Source: Kaiparowitsia implicata GSE-PSE-MK54-09C
GTDB lineage: Bacteria > Cyanobacteriota > Cyanobacteriia > Elainellales > Elainellaceae
DNA: 64,000 nt
NCBI GenBank assembly: GCA_019359435.1
Contig: JAHHHI010000072.1
Span: 1 to 64,000, forward strand
Direction of reading: 5' to 3'
This document shows, piece by piece, positions 17,012 to 27,343 of this stretch. The notes beneath the pieces were generated by a model. The model did not search any database, had not been told where the DNA came from, and was given only the letters and a program-made list of their open reading frames with translations. Position numbers and translations under genes: made by a program. Position 1 is the first letter of the stretch. Each line of letters starts with the position of its first letter.

Positions 17012-19243
17012 TTACGAATCGCGTCCAATAGGCCGCAGTGCGCCTGCACCCGCCAGCGACCGATGCCCGTTCTGCTCTGCCATATAGTGCGGGTAGGTGC
17101 GGGGATATTGCTTAGACCCATTGGCCACCAGCCCTAGCACATTGAGCGATCGCAGCATTGCAGCAGCATCCATCAGCTCGGTTTGGGTAATGCGGTCGAG
17201 GCGAGCCACCATTACCACGGCATCGCAGTGGCTTGCCACCTGCATCACATCCGCCAAGCCCAAAATCGGCGGCGTATCCACCAGCACCAAATCATACTGG
17301 GCCGTGTAGCGCTGCATCAGTTGGCTCATCTGGTCAGACCCCAGCAGCGACACCGGGTCGAGCGGCTCTGGGCCAGCGGTGAGCACATCAATGCCCGTAT
17401 TGTGCCACTGAATCGGCGTAGGGCGAATCTCTGGCGTGCTGCCGTTTAACAGGGTAGAAAGGCCTTGCTGGTTGGGCAGGTTGCAGTGCTGATGCAACGA
17501 CGGACGCCGGAGATCGGTATCGATCACCAGCACGCGCTTCTGCATGCGGGCGGCACTTAGGGCTAACCCCAGCGTCAGCATCGACTTGCCTTCGCTCGGC
17601 AGGGCAGAGGTGACAATGAGCGACCGATGGGGCGCTGCTGGGTTCACCATCTGAATGGTTTTATAGATCAAGTCCAGCGATTCTCGGAAGGGTTGCCACT
17701 CTAGCGCTTGTCCTACGGATAGGGCGATCGCCCGTGACCCCGCCCGTCCTGCAGCAGCAGCCGAAGACGGCACCTCTACCGCAGGCAACACGCCGAGCAG
17801 AGGCAGCGGCGACTGGGTTTGCAGCTCATCTGAGGTATGCACGACGTTATCCATGCCCTCCCGCAAAAATGCGGCAATGCCACCGAGGAAGAGGCCCGCC
17901 ACCGCCGCCAACATCAAATTTTGGCGAATGCTCGGCCCGGTCTTTTCGCCCAATAGGGGCGGCTCCACCACTTCCCACGTAAAGCCACCGCGAGAGAGTT
18001 CGGCGCTAAGCTGCTGCCGTTGTTCCAGCAGTTGCTCTAGGGTGGCACGCTCAATTTCCACCTCAGGCTCTAGGCTGTCGTAGGTTGCAATCAGTTCAGG
18101 AAAGCGATTTAGCTCTTGCCGCAACTCTTGTTCGCTTTGGGTCAGGCTGGTTAAGACGGCCTCTAGTCCACCAATTTCGACCTGCACACTGGCCATCTCC
18201 GCCACGAGCGTCAGATCCGTTTGGCTGAGTTGCCCCGCTTGCAAAATGCCGTCTCCGTCCAGGTTCATCTCCGCCGGAGCTTGCCCTAACACCCGCTGCA
18301 TTTCCTGCCGCAGCAGGTCAATCTGGGTTTGCCGCTTTTCTTGCAGCACCGCCACATTGGGATCCGCATCCGTTAAAAACAACTGCTGCTCGGTAATTTC
18401 TAAATCCGTCGTTTGCAACTCATTCAACAGTTGCTGATAGCGCTCAGACTGGCTCAGTCGCGAGGCTACTAGTGCCGCTTGAGGCGACAGCGCAACCTGC
18501 TGCTGCAAGCCTGCAAACCGTGCCTGGGCATTGTCATACTGCGCTTGGATGGTTTGCCGCTCTTGCAGGGTTTGGTTGAGCGCTGCGGTCACAGCAGTGG
18601 CTTGCTCTTGGGGATTGATCAGATTTTGACCCTGGCGAAAATCGCGTAAATCGGATTGTGACTGCCGCAGGCTTTGCCGCGTGGTGTTGAGCTGCTGGTC
18701 GATAAATTCTAGCCCTCGAGTGAGGCGCTGCTCCTGCTGCTCTAAGTTGTACTCCTGATAGACCGCCTGAATTTCTTCAATCACCCGCTGCGTCTTGATG
18801 GGATCGCTATCCTCATACACCAGCTCAAAGATCTTAGTTTCAGTGCGGTTTTCAGTCACTTGGGACAGGCTGAGGCTGTCTTGAACATCGGCCAGCTCTA
18901 AATCGGGATACTCTGCCTGCAGTGCAGTCACCGCCTGCTGAATAAACTGAGAGCTGCGCATCAGATTGAGCTGCGTCACGTAGTCCACATCACGCTCTTG
19001 ATCAGAGACGCGAATGTTTTCATCGTCGAGCGATCGCGGCGTGCGGCTGCGATAGTTGGGCTCTACCAAGAGGCGCATTGAGCTGCGGTAGGTGGGTGGT
19101 TGCAGCAGCGTGAGAGGAATTGCCGCCAACACCGCAAGGCTAAACAGCCCAGCCAACCATAGCCGCCTCCGCCAGAACACAGCAACCAGTTGGCCATAGC
19201 CAAAGTCTGTTTCTTGGGTTGGAGTGAAGTTGGATGGGGTCAC
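17012..19243 (-). CDS. Wzc-like polysaccharide copolymerase / tyrosine autokinase
   Basis: 743 residues of the BY-kinase (Wzz-kinase fusion) type that controls polymer length and export in Wzy-dependent exopolysaccharide synthesis at the inner membrane. First membrane segment at about 28-50 (LWLAGLFSLAVLAAIPLTLL), Wzz domain, long periplasmic coiled coil at about 150-430, second membrane segment at about 445-465. The cytosolic kinase has Walker A SALPSEGKS, Walker A' VLVIDTDLRRPS and Walker B LVLVDTPP. The C-terminal tail has only a small tyrosine group (YPRTYPHY). A Wza-like partner lies 2.3 kb away on the other strand. Confidence 0.93.
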   Translation of the reverse strand: MTPSNFTPTQETDFGYGQLVAVFWRRRLWLAGLFSLAVLAAIPLTLLQPPTYRSSMRLLVEPNYRSRTPRSLDDENIRVSDQERDVDYVTQLNLMRSSQFIQQAVTALQAEYPDLELADVQDSLSLSQVTENRTETKIFELVYEDSDPIKTQRVIEEIQAVYQEYNLEQQEQRLTRGLEFIDQQLNTTRQSLRQSQSDLRDFRQGQNLINPQEQATAVTAALNQTLQERQTIQAQYDNAQARFAGLQQQVALSPQAALVASRLSQSERYQQLLNELQTTDLEITEQQLFLTDADPNVAVLQEKRQTQIDLLRQEMQRVLGQAPAEMNLDGDGILQAGQLSQTDLTLVAEMASVQVEIGGLEAVLTSLTQSEQELRQELNRFPELIATYDSLEPEVEIERATLEQLLEQRQQLSAELSRGGFTWEVVEPPLLGEKTGPSIRQNLMLAAVAGLFLGGIAAFLREGMDNVVHTSDELQTQSPLPLLGVLPAVEVPSSAAAAGRAGSRAIALSVGQALEWQPFRESLDLIYKTIQMVNPAAPHRSLIVTSALPSEGKSMLTLGLALSAARMQKRVLVIDTDLRRPSLHQHCNLPNQQGLSTLLNGSTPEIRPTPIQWHNTGIDVLTAGPEPLDPVSLLGSDQMSQLMQRYTAQYDLVLVDTPPILGLADVMQVASHCDAVVMVARLDRITQTELMDAAAMLRSLNVLGLVANGSKQYPRTYPHYMAEQNGHRSLAGAGALRPIGRDS

Positions 19244-19525
19244 GAGTCACCTCCCTAACTGGGACTTATATCGAAATATCGAAGATATCGAAGAAATCGT
19301 GGGCTTGTATGGAACCGAAGCTGGAATTGGGACGGGAGCTAGGGGGCTTTCGCGTGAGTCTTATCAGCGTAAGCCCAAGCTGTATGGAACCGGATGGGTC
19401 ACAAGATGCGATACTCAGGTTCCACACAGTTTGATGGCTCCGGACTGTCTTCTATGACTGTCTAGGGTATACTCTAGCGACAATGCGGGTTGAAGCCATT
19501 TAGAGAGGCTAATCATGAACGCCTG

Positions 19526-20635
19526 CTACATCAGAGTAGCGGGTTGAAGCCGCTCTGCCATAACCTGTTCGATCACGCGATCGATGGCCTGGTAAAACAC
19601 GGGTTCAGTGAAGTTTTGAATGGCGTGGTTACGGATGGCATGATAGTCCCATTGATATTTGTTGAACTCTAGCAGGGTTGCCTGAACTGAATCTGGCGTT
19701 TGGCGGCTGAAGAATAGCCCGGTTAGGCCAGGCACTTGGGTATCGAGCACCCCCCCTGCGCCATAGGCGATGACGGGTGTGCCGCTGACGTTTGCCTCGA
19801 TGGGCACCAGCCCGTAGTCTTCGAGTGCGGCCACGATCATGCCTCGCGCTTTTGCCATGAGGAGCGATCGCTCTTCATCGCTCACATGTCCTAAAAAGCG
19901 GATATTGCCCAAAGCTTTGGCTTCGAGTCGTTTGCGCTCGGGGCCGTCGCCCGTAATCAGCAGCGTCCAGCCCAACCAGTTAAAGGCTTCGATCACAATA
20001 TCAATGCGCTTGTAGCTAAGCAGCCGCGATGAGACCAAAAAGTAGTCTTCTTTTTGATCGGAGAACACAAATCGGCGATCGTCAATGGGGTAATTGATGG
20101 TGATGGCGTTTTGGTTGTAGATGCGGCGAATGCGCTCCTCGACGGTGGTGGAATTGGCGATATAGAGATCAGGCTCTCGGGCGTATTCCACATCGACGCG
20201 CTTCATGTGGTCAAACACCTTGCGGATAAAGGGATAAAGAGTTTGATACTCTCTGTAGCCCCGCAGGTAGGTTTTGGTATCCCATAAAAATCGGGTGACG
20301 TTATGGCAGAAGCAGATGTGCCGGGCATCAGGACGCTTGCGAACGGCTTTAGCAAAGGCTGATGTGCTGCTGATAATCAGGTCATAGTCTTGCAGATCGA
20401 GCGCCCGAAAGGCGGGGTAGTAAAAGGGCGCAAGCAATCGGAAGTATTTGGTAGCGCCGGGAACGCTTTGCAATGCTGTGGTGTTGACGGGGCGATCGCC
20501 CAAGTCAATAGTGCGATTGGGCTGGTAAAGCGACGTAAAAATGTCGGCATCGGGAAACCGATTGCACAACAGCTCAAATACTCGCTCTGCACCACCGCGC
20601 TGTGTTAAATAGTCATGAACTAGGGCAAGTTTCAT
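19526..20635 (-). CDS. Glycosyltransferase family 4
   Basis: 369 residues, GT-B fold. The N terminus MKLALVHDYLTQRGGAERVF has the GG-containing donor/acceptor loop typical of GT4. The C-terminal half has ISxx-like LLITGDGPERKRLEAKA and the E-x7-E motif (EDYGLVPIE, about residue 270) followed by GTPVIAYGAGG. It probably transfers a nucleotide-activated hexose in the assembly of the exopolysaccharide repeat unit. It lies upstream of the wzc-like gene on the same strand, with about 280 bp between. Its HIP1 sites and base use are host-like. Sugar specificity cannot be read from the sequence. Confidence 0.9.
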   Translation of the reverse strand: MKLALVHDYLTQRGGAERVFELLCNRFPDADIFTSLYQPNRTIDLGDRPVNTTALQSVPGATKYFRLLAPFYYPAFRALDLQDYDLIISSTSAFAKAVRKRPDARHICFCHNVTRFLWDTKTYLRGYREYQTLYPFIRKVFDHMKRVDVEYAREPDLYIANSTTVEERIRRIYNQNAITINYPIDDRRFVFSDQKEDYFLVSSRLLSYKRIDIVIEAFNWLGWTLLITGDGPERKRLEAKALGNIRFLGHVSDEERSLLMAKARGMIVAALEDYGLVPIEANVSGTPVIAYGAGGVLDTQVPGLTGLFFSRQTPDSVQATLLEFNKYQWDYHAIRNHAIQNFTEPVFYQAIDRVIEQVMAERLQPATLM

Positions 20636-21509
20636 GATGCTTTTAGACCCCTGATTGTGTTGGATAACGTGATTTATGACACAGGCTCAATGAAGCTAAT
20701 TCAATTGCTTGCTAAGCAGACGTTTGGCAGGAAATGAATGGGGCACCTGTAGATCAATGTAGATACAAGCAATGATTTTTCACTAAGCACAAATTAGCAC
20801 ATAATCCTAGAAATAATTCAGGTATTTAACGAGTCTCGTAGCGTACAATATTGGGATCTTGCGTAGCTTGTTTGATTTTTTAATATGCACAAAGGCTGGG
20901 ATCAACGGAATACGCTAGCTTTCAATTTCTACGCTAAATCTATCTTTCTAATGAAATATTTGTGTCTAGCTAAAGGCATAGATTTAATTCTGGGATAAAC
21001 CCTGCTTTTCTGTGATAAAAACTACATTGGCGAGTCTCAGTGCCTCTTAAACATAGACAAAGACAATGCCAGGGTTGAATCCCTAGACCCATTTTCAAAC
21101 AAGCGTTTCAAGAGATCGGCTTAATTGGCTGAGTGCGAAATTAGATGGAATCTAGTCAAGTCTAGCCAGTACCTGAGCAAGTGTCTATTTTTTTGCCGCA
21201 TAAGCCTTAATCAAGATATTATTCAAGGCGTTGTGACGCAATGTCTCAGTTTCATGGCAATCTTGCTTTTTGGAAAGACATGCTACGGTTGGAGTTGAAA
21301 AAATTAGATTTTATTTTGTAATTTAGTGTCAGACTTGATCCAGATAAATCTCAGATAAATAGGAGTGGCGAGAACGAACGTTGGGAACTTTCAATCTTCC
21401 ATTCAGTCATTAGGTTTGTTTAGTTAACGGCTGCTGTTTTTCGCTGATTGGTTTCTACGCTTGCCTATACCATTTTCTCAGTTTGTCGGGTTCTAATTAG
21501 GGAGCTAAT
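20636..21509. promoter_or_regulatory. Long divergent intergenic region of the exopolysaccharide locus
   Basis: About 870 bp without a credible gene between the divergent GT4 and wza-like genes. It is much more AT-rich than its flanks and has no HIP1 site until 21517. It presumably holds promoters in both directions and long leaders. I see no certain operator. Confidence 0.5.
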
Positions 21510-22664
21510 TTGATGCGATCGCCCATTATCCTTGGCCTCATGGTTTTCAACACGGGTGCTGTGATTGGTTTGCCGCCAGTGCTCGCCCAACCTGCCACTG
21601 AACTTCCCCAATTGCAACCAGAATTACAGCCTGAACCGGCTCCAGATCTCCCAGCGCCTGCGCTCCCCCCCGCTACACCTGAGGACACCCCAACCAGAAC
21701 TCCGGCAGGCACAGACTGGACAGCGGCTTATATGCTAGGCGCGGGCGATCGCATTGCCATCGATATCTTTGGCGCACCCCAGTACAGCGGTGAAGCTCTG
21801 GTGTTGTCGGATGGGTCACTGAACCTCCTGCGAGTCGGTCGGGTTCCGGTGCAGGGGTTGACGCTAGAGCAAGCCGCAGATGCCATTTCTGCCCAATATG
21901 CGACCTTTGTTCGCCGTCCGTTAGTGACGTTGGCCCTAGTTCAGGGTCGCCCCGTGCGCATCGGCGTCTCTGGTCAGGTCAATCGGCCTGGTTCCTACAC
22001 CATTGAAACCAACACCGATAACGCGGCTCAGAATCTGTCCGATTTTCCGACCTTGACCGAGGCGATTCGGTTAGCGGGGGGGATCACCTCCCAGGCCGAT
22101 CTGCGCCAAGTAGAAGTGCGCCGCCAAAGCCAAGGAAAAATCGAATCGCGACAGGTGGATTTGTGGAGCCTGCTGCAAACCGGAGACATGACTCAGGATG
22201 TGATTCTGCAGGCTGGGGATGCGATCGTGATCCCCGAGGTGGCCGCCCTCAGTGCCGAAGAATCGCTGCAGTTAGGCTCATCCAGCTTTTCGCCAGAGAC
22301 GATTCAGGTGTATGTCGTTGGCGAGGTGCAATCGCCTGGCCCCGTGAGCGTATTACCCAACACCCCCATGAACCAAGCATTGTTAGCGGCGGGGGGGTTC
22401 AACAATCGGCGGGCGCGGCGCAGTACCGTGGAGCTAGTGCGGCTGCAGCCCGATGGCACGGCCCAGAGGCGCACGGTAGCTGTAGACTTTGGTGAGGGCG
22501 TCACAGAAGAAACCAATCCCACCTTGAGAAATAATGATGTGATTGTCGTGGGACGCTCTGGGGTGGCGGCCTTTGGTGATTCAACGGAAACCGTATTAGG
22601 GCCATTCGGCAGAATCCTCTCTAATATCTTGGGTGTGTTCAATATCTTTAATCTGTTTGATTAA
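21510..22664 (+). CDS. Wza-like polysaccharide export protein with SLBB domains
   Basis: 384 residues. An N-terminal hydrophobic signal stretch (about 5-27) is followed by a Pro-rich linker. The Poly_export domain begins at about residue 72 (YMLGAGDRIAIDIFGAPQYS), then come SLBB domains (VRIGVSGQVNRPGSYTI; IQVYVVGEVQSPGPVSVLPN). Members form the outer-membrane channel for capsule or exopolysaccharide. No lipobox Cys is seen, unlike E. coli Wza. It lies in the middle of a cluster that is otherwise all on the minus strand. A terminator follows 40 bp after the stop. Confidence 0.92.
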   Translation: MMRSPIILGLMVFNTGAVIGLPPVLAQPATELPQLQPELQPEPAPDLPAPALPPATPEDTPTRTPAGTDWTAAYMLGAGDRIAIDIFGAPQYSGEALVLSDGSLNLLRVGRVPVQGLTLEQAADAISAQYATFVRRPLVTLALVQGRPVRIGVSGQVNRPGSYTIETNTDNAAQNLSDFPTLTEAIRLAGGITSQADLRQVEVRRQSQGKIESRQVDLWSLLQTGDMTQDVILQAGDAIVIPEVAALSAEESLQLGSSSFSPETIQVYVVGEVQSPGPVSVLPNTPMNQALLAAGGFNNRRARRSTVELVRLQPDGTAQRRTVAVDFGEGVTEETNPTLRNNDVIVVGRSGVAAFGDSTETVLGPFGRILSNILGVFNIFNLFD

Positions 22665-22703
22665 TTGTTTCTTACATGTAGCTTCCCTAATCTTTATTGA
22701 TTC

Positions 22704-22737
22704 AAGGATGTTTGCATTCAGCGAGCATCCTTTTTTT
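22704..22737 (+). terminator. Intrinsic terminator of the wza-like gene
   Basis: AAGGATG (22704-22710) pairs with CATCCTT, and the hairpin runs into a stretch of seven or more T. It sits 40 bp after the wza-like stop and in front of the convergent GT4 gene. Confidence 0.75.
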
Positions 22738-22786
22738 GATCTGTTCTCTTTCCTGATTCGAATCCTGGCTTTAATCCTTACTTTAA

Positions 22787-23959
22787 TCATTGCTGCAATG
22801 CAGGCTGCTGCTGTTGCTGCGGCACCAACTGTTGCATGATTCGATCAATTTGCGCGTTGGTATGAGATAGCTCAAAGCGCTGAGCCGCAACCATTTGAGC
22901 GTGATGGGCGATCGCCCTAGTCTGCTCAGGCTGCGCCTGCACAGTTTGAATCACCTGCGCTAACGCGTCTGCGTCACTGGGTGGCGTGAGCCAACCCGTT
23001 TGCCCTGGCTCCACCAACTCCATCACCCCACCGGCTGCCGCCGCCACGACGGGCGTTCCACACAGCATCGCTTCGACAATGACGCGACCAAAGGGCTCTG
23101 GTGCCGTTGACGTATGCGCGACTAAATCGCACAGCGTCATGAGTTGGGGAATGTCGTCGCGAAAGCCCAGAAAGTGGACGCGATCGCCCAACCCTAGGGC
23201 CGCGACTTGCTGCCGCAGTTGATCAGCATAGGCCTCCTCTCCAAACAGGGCATCGCCCACAAACAAAGCCACGACATTAGGAGAGCAGTGGCTAAGGGCG
23301 TCGATTAGCACATGCTGCCCCTTCCACGGGGACAGGCGGCTAAAGTGACCAATCACTAGGCGATCGCCCAAGCCGAGTGCGTGCCGCAGCGCAGTTGCTG
23401 CCGCCCGATGGTGTTGATATAGCGCTGCGTTAAACCCGTTGTAGACCACCTCCACTAGCTCCGCTCGTCCCCCAGCTGCGATAAAGGCAGTGGCACTCGC
23501 TTGGGAATTTGCAATCACACACGATGCAAATTGATTAGCTAACCCAACAATTAAGCGGCGATTGATCGAGCTGAAATGATCGGGAGAAACAATATCATGC
23601 AGGTGATACACCAGGGGCCGCTGCGATAATCCACTGGCGATCGCCCCAACCACCAACGCTTTTTGCGTATTGGCATAGATTGCATCATACTGGCGACTCA
23701 GTTGCACCACCTGAGAAATCAGCGGCACCACTTGGGTTATGCTACTTAACCCTTGCAGTAGGTTGCTGCCTTTGTTCACATTAATGGCACGCTCCGCAAG
23801 CACCCGCACAGGAACGCGGTGCTGCTCTAGCAGGGCGCGGAAGGGGCCATCAGCAAATAGACCGATAAGTGGGCGATCGCCATACTGCGAGGCAATGTCC
23901 AATAGACAAAGCTCCGCTCCTCCAGGTTTTCCACTTTGATCCAGAAACAAAATCCGCAT
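22787..23959 (-). CDS. Glycosyltransferase family 4
   Basis: 390 residues of GT-B fold. N-terminal MRILFLDQSGKPGGAELCLL, middle LVIGHFSRLSPWKGQHVLID, and the E-x7-E motif in PEPFGRVIVEAMLCGTPVVA (about residue 290) are classic GT4. A Gln-rich tail closes the protein. The gene carries HIP1 sites and host-like GC, in contrast to the next gene upstream, from which only 12 bp separate it. The compositional border of the cassette is therefore near 23,960. It probably adds one sugar of the repeat unit; specificity is unknown. Confidence 0.9.
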   Translation of the reverse strand: MRILFLDQSGKPGGAELCLLDIASQYGDRPLIGLFADGPFRALLEQHRVPVRVLAERAINVNKGSNLLQGLSSITQVVPLISQVVQLSRQYDAIYANTQKALVVGAIASGLSQRPLVYHLHDIVSPDHFSSINRRLIVGLANQFASCVIANSQASATAFIAAGGRAELVEVVYNGFNAALYQHHRAAATALRHALGLGDRLVIGHFSRLSPWKGQHVLIDALSHCSPNVVALFVGDALFGEEAYADQLRQQVAALGLGDRVHFLGFRDDIPQLMTLCDLVAHTSTAPEPFGRVIVEAMLCGTPVVAAAAGGVMELVEPGQTGWLTPPSDADALAQVIQTVQAQPEQTRAIAHHAQMVAAQRFELSHTNAQIDRIMQQLVPQQQQQPALQQ

Positions 23960-23971
23960 GTTTATCTGTCC

Positions 23972-25048
23972 TCACTGCAATTGTTTTTGCCATTGCGCAG
24001 CAACAGTGTCCAAGCTGTATTGCTGACTGCGCTCACGGGCATTAGCAGACATCTCACTCCACAATTCAGGATTTTGAGCGAGTGTACGAATATACCGGGC
24101 GTAACCATCAACAACACCTTCAGGAACCAAAAACCCATTACGACCGTGCTCAATCAAAGAGCGCGGCCCCACATGATCAGAAGCAACAACAGGTAAACCC
24201 ACAGCCATAGCCTCAATAATGACCATTCCAAACAGCTCCTCCCACTTCTTTGTCTTTAAAGAAGGAACGAGCAAAACTTGATGCTGAGAATAAATCTGAG
24301 CAATCTTATCTCGATCGGTTACGCGACCATAAACGTTCTGGTTAGAAAAAGATGTAGGCTCATTCACAAAGTCGCGCAATGATCCGTCTCCGATGAATGA
24401 AATGTTCACAGACAGATCACTTAGCTTTTTGAGTACCTCAGGCAAGAGTTTGATCCCTTTTTTTTCAGAAAGCTCACCTACATAAAGAATGCCAAAATCT
24501 TGGGAAAACGTAGATGGCCGAGCCTGAAAAAACTCATTACTGACCACATGGGGAATTACGGTGACATCAGCATTAGGATAGCGCTGTTTTATTTCCTTTT
24601 CAGAGGCCGAACTAACTGACACAATCCGCACATTTGGTGAGGTGAGAACTCGATTCCAGAATGCACGAAAAACACGACTTAACCATCCATATCGTCGAGG
24701 CACTTCATCAAGCCCCCAATATGGCCATGAAGTGTGGTAGATAAATTGATTATTAGATGCTAAAAGTCCGTACCAAACCATTCGAAAATCCCAAGGCGGC
24801 ATGCCGACAACAACAGTCTTATTTTTAGTAAATAGAACTTTAATGCGAAAGATTGCATTTTCGACCGCGCGTATTAGAGACCGTTTGAGCGTCTTTTTTT
24901 CACGCACAAAATCTCGAATAAACTTTTTTAGAACACTGCTCTCAACAAAATCAAGCGATTCAATTTCATTATCGCTCCGCAAGGTTTTCAGGGCTTCAAA
25001 ATATTTAGTTCCGTCAAATTCATGAACAACGACAACCTCAGAAGCCAT
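23972..25048 (-). CDS. Glycosyltransferase family 4
   Basis: 358 residues. The C-terminal GT4 half is clear: FGILYVGELSEKKGIKLLPE and EELFGMVIIEAMAVGLPVVA (E-x7-E at about residue 272). The N-terminal half is divergent, with MASEVVVVHEFDGTK and a short Trp-rich stretch (TSWPYWG). No signal peptide. AT-rich and free of HIP1, unlike the downstream GT4 gene, so it belongs to the acquired part of the locus. It is in operon order with 22787-23959. The acceptor is unknown. Confidence 0.87.
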   Translation of the reverse strand: MASEVVVVHEFDGTKYFEALKTLRSDNEIESLDFVESSVLKKFIRDFVREKKTLKRSLIRAVENAIFRIKVLFTKNKTVVVGMPPWDFRMVWYGLLASNNQFIYHTSWPYWGLDEVPRRYGWLSRVFRAFWNRVLTSPNVRIVSVSSASEKEIKQRYPNADVTVIPHVVSNEFFQARPSTFSQDFGILYVGELSEKKGIKLLPEVLKKLSDLSVNISFIGDGSLRDFVNEPTSFSNQNVYGRVTDRDKIAQIYSQHQVLLVPSLKTKKWEELFGMVIIEAMAVGLPVVASDHVGPRSLIEHGRNGFLVPEGVVDGYARYIRTLAQNPELWSEMSANARERSQQYSLDTVAAQWQKQLQ

Positions 25049-25155
25049 AGCACCTACCCTCTAAGAATAAATGTAGAAATTGCAGAAAAGGGAGTGATTT
25101 GCGGAATCAATTTATCTCTAGCTAAGGCACAAATTAAAATGACAAAACCGACGAC

Positions 25156-26370
25156 TCAAGATTTCAGGGCAATTGTCTTCTGATAAATGTCTTCCAGTCT
25201 GTTTATAATCTGATCCCAGTCATAGGTGGTTTCAACAAGTGTGCGGTTAAAGCAACCCATCTCTTGTTGCAATTCTGCAGACTGCAAAACTTCTAATAAG
25301 GCATTAGCCAATAGGATAGAATCCCCCGGAGGAACCTTGCGCCCACCCTTCTCATGAATTAGATATCCTAATCCACCAGAATTACTGCCTACAATAGGCT
25401 TACCACAGGCCATCGCTTCCAAAGCCACCATTCCAAAAGGTTCACTAAAGGATGGGAAACAAAAAACGGTAGACGATTGCATTAATTCAGGAATTCTAGC
25501 TCGCTCAACTTTTCCTAAAAGAGAAACTTTAGAGGGCGTGCTCATACGACAAATTCTGTCTTTTACCTGCTCAATCTCTTTCCCCCATCCGCCTGCTATA
25601 CGCAATTGACATGAGGGAATTTTCTGGTTTATTCGTTCAAACGCATCTAAAAGAACGAAAATTCCTTTATAGTCTGTCACCTTGCCTAAGAAGAGAATAG
25701 ACGGGGAATTGTCAGTAGAGTAAATTGGATATGGCTCAGAGGGAATCAGTGCTGCAAACTTTTTAACATCAATACCTGGCGTTAGATTGTGTATCTTCTC
25801 AGACATCAATCTAGGTAAAAGAAGCCTATTATATGCTGCTGGAGTGGCAACTAATACCGCCGCCGCTTGCTGTTGCTGCAAAAACACTAATATCTTCTTC
25901 AAAGACCGTAGAATTTGCTTTGGCCAGTATTCTCCAGAGAGGAGTTTGTAGGCCCATCCTCTATATTCATTAGAAGCAGCGGGAACTGGACCTAAGAAAA
26001 TAGGTTCTTTGGAAGGAAATAAAGCAAGGGTAATACCCGGAACCACAGGATTTAGCTGGTGAATAACATCAATCCTGTGTTTAGAACTAACCTCTTTAAA
26101 GACTTTTCTTAACTTGATCAGATAAGAAAGTCTTCCCGAAATTTTTAAATGATTATCTACCTTCATAGGATATAAATGAATGTTTTTGTTTAGCTCACCT
26201 TGAATATCAAAATGGCTAGTCGCTACATGAACAGAATGACCTCTCTCTGCCAACCGAGAAATAAACTCAAACGCGACTAATCCATCGCCATGAGGTTGAA
26301 CATTAGTTAATAGATCAGAGGGGTGCGGAATAAATATAGTGAGCCTTGTATTTTCCGAATTATTCAGCAT
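25156..26370 (-). CDS. Glycosyltransferase family 4
   Basis: 404 residues, GT-B fold. N terminus RLTIFIPHPSDLLTNVQPHG, then SILFLGKVTDYKGIFVLLDA and the E-x7-E motif SEPFGMVALEAMACGKPIVG near residue 310. AT-rich, without HIP1. Gaps of about 105 bp downstream and 135 bp upstream on the same strand suggest one long transcript. Likely one of the repeat-unit glycosyltransferases at the cytosolic face of the inner membrane. Confidence 0.9.
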   Translation of the reverse strand: MLNNSENTRLTIFIPHPSDLLTNVQPHGDGLVAFEFISRLAERGHSVHVATSHFDIQGELNKNIHLYPMKVDNHLKISGRLSYLIKLRKVFKEVSSKHRIDVIHQLNPVVPGITLALFPSKEPIFLGPVPAASNEYRGWAYKLLSGEYWPKQILRSLKKILVFLQQQQAAAVLVATPAAYNRLLLPRLMSEKIHNLTPGIDVKKFAALIPSEPYPIYSTDNSPSILFLGKVTDYKGIFVLLDAFERINQKIPSCQLRIAGGWGKEIEQVKDRICRMSTPSKVSLLGKVERARIPELMQSSTVFCFPSFSEPFGMVALEAMACGKPIVGSNSGGLGYLIHEKGGRKVPPGDSILLANALLEVLQSAELQQEMGCFNRTLVETTYDWDQIINRLEDIYQKTIALKS

Positions 26371-26506
26371 GATTTTTACTTCAGTTCGTGATATCCATCT
26401 GATGTGTTGAACTAAGGTGTTTAAGGGAATGCAAAAGCAACAACTAAAGCCCGTTGAACAATACTGATTAGTAAGGCCTCATGAAGGCATATAGCTTTGA
26501 AATGCA

Positions 26507-27301
26507 TTACAAGGAAAACTCATCACGTATTTTTTTAGTCAGTGGACGGCCTACTAAAAGTTTTTTTAGTTTCCCAAGATAGAAACGAGTTAAGTCGGCA
26601 GGATTCTTATTTTTCTTTGAGAAATACTCAAGAAAAATATTATCTCCGTGCCCAGTGATATATATAGATCCTGGGAAAGGCAAGGCGGAAAATGGATAAC
26701 CCATTTCTTTGAATAATTCAGGAATCTTTTTATGAGGTAGGTATGCTAACCCATCAATTTCATAGACATCAACTTCTAATAATGGCTTAAGCAATTCATA
26801 TTTGATAATATTACTTGTGCCACACTTCTCATAAAGATTAGAGCGTGGATAAATGATACTTCCTTCTGCAGGATATTCAAATCCTTTATCCACATACCAC
26901 CCGTTTTCATTGTTGTGCTCTTTGACATAGTGAGCTAAATGACAACTAACACAATCATCGGCATCTACAAACATTACATGAGATGGTTTGAAGCTCTCTG
27001 AGAACTTCAAACCCAACCACAATTTTCTCTTGTTGTCAGTGTGTTTTCTTTTTCTATCCTCTTTTGGATTTTCGATCGGCTCTGGAGGCGGAAAAGGTGC
27101 TTCTAAGTAACTCAGATTCTTGTGCTCAAACTCGATATTAGGCTTTTCATGGTGAACGACAATGACCTTGAATTCATTTGAAGTCTGGCTACAAACCGAT
27201 CTTACAGTCCTCTCAAGTAGCTGATTAACTTTATCCCAAGAGTTTGAAACTGTTTTACTCTTTAGAGGAATCACAAAAACTAGCATATTGATCTCCAGCA
27301 A
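26507..27301 (-). CDS. GT-A type glycosyltransferase-like protein
   Basis: 264 residues. MLVFVIPLKSKTVSNSWDKV, then LLERTVRSVCSQTSNEFKVI and VMFVDADDCVSCHLAHYVKE. The last holds the DxD-like metal motif (about residues 110-114) of GT-A enzymes. It resembles galactosyl- or GT2-like transferases that are short and lack membrane segments. Two starts are possible, 27301 and 27286 (MLVFV); the second fits family alignments better by eye. AT-rich, with no HIP1. Donor sugar unknown. Confidence 0.75.
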   Translation of the reverse strand: MLEINMLVFVIPLKSKTVSNSWDKVNQLLERTVRSVCSQTSNEFKVIVVHHEKPNIEFEHKNLSYLEAPFPPPEPIENPKEDRKRKHTDNKRKLWLGLKFSESFKPSHVMFVDADDCVSCHLAHYVKEHNNENGWYVDKGFEYPAEGSIIYPRSNLYEKCGTSNIIKYELLKPLLEVDVYEIDGLAYLPHKKIPELFKEMGYPFSALPFPGSIYITGHGDNIFLEYFSKKNKNPADLTRFYLGKLKKLLVGRPLTKKIRDEFSL

Positions 27302-27343
27302 TTAATATTTGAATGTCTCGTTCAGCAACCTTTTTCAAGAAGG

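Noticed and set aside
16792-17121. 109-codon minus-strand frame between the Roco and wzc-like genes
   Set aside because: It overlaps the certain 3' end of the wzc-like gene by more than 100 nt on the same strand in another frame and has no recognisable motif.
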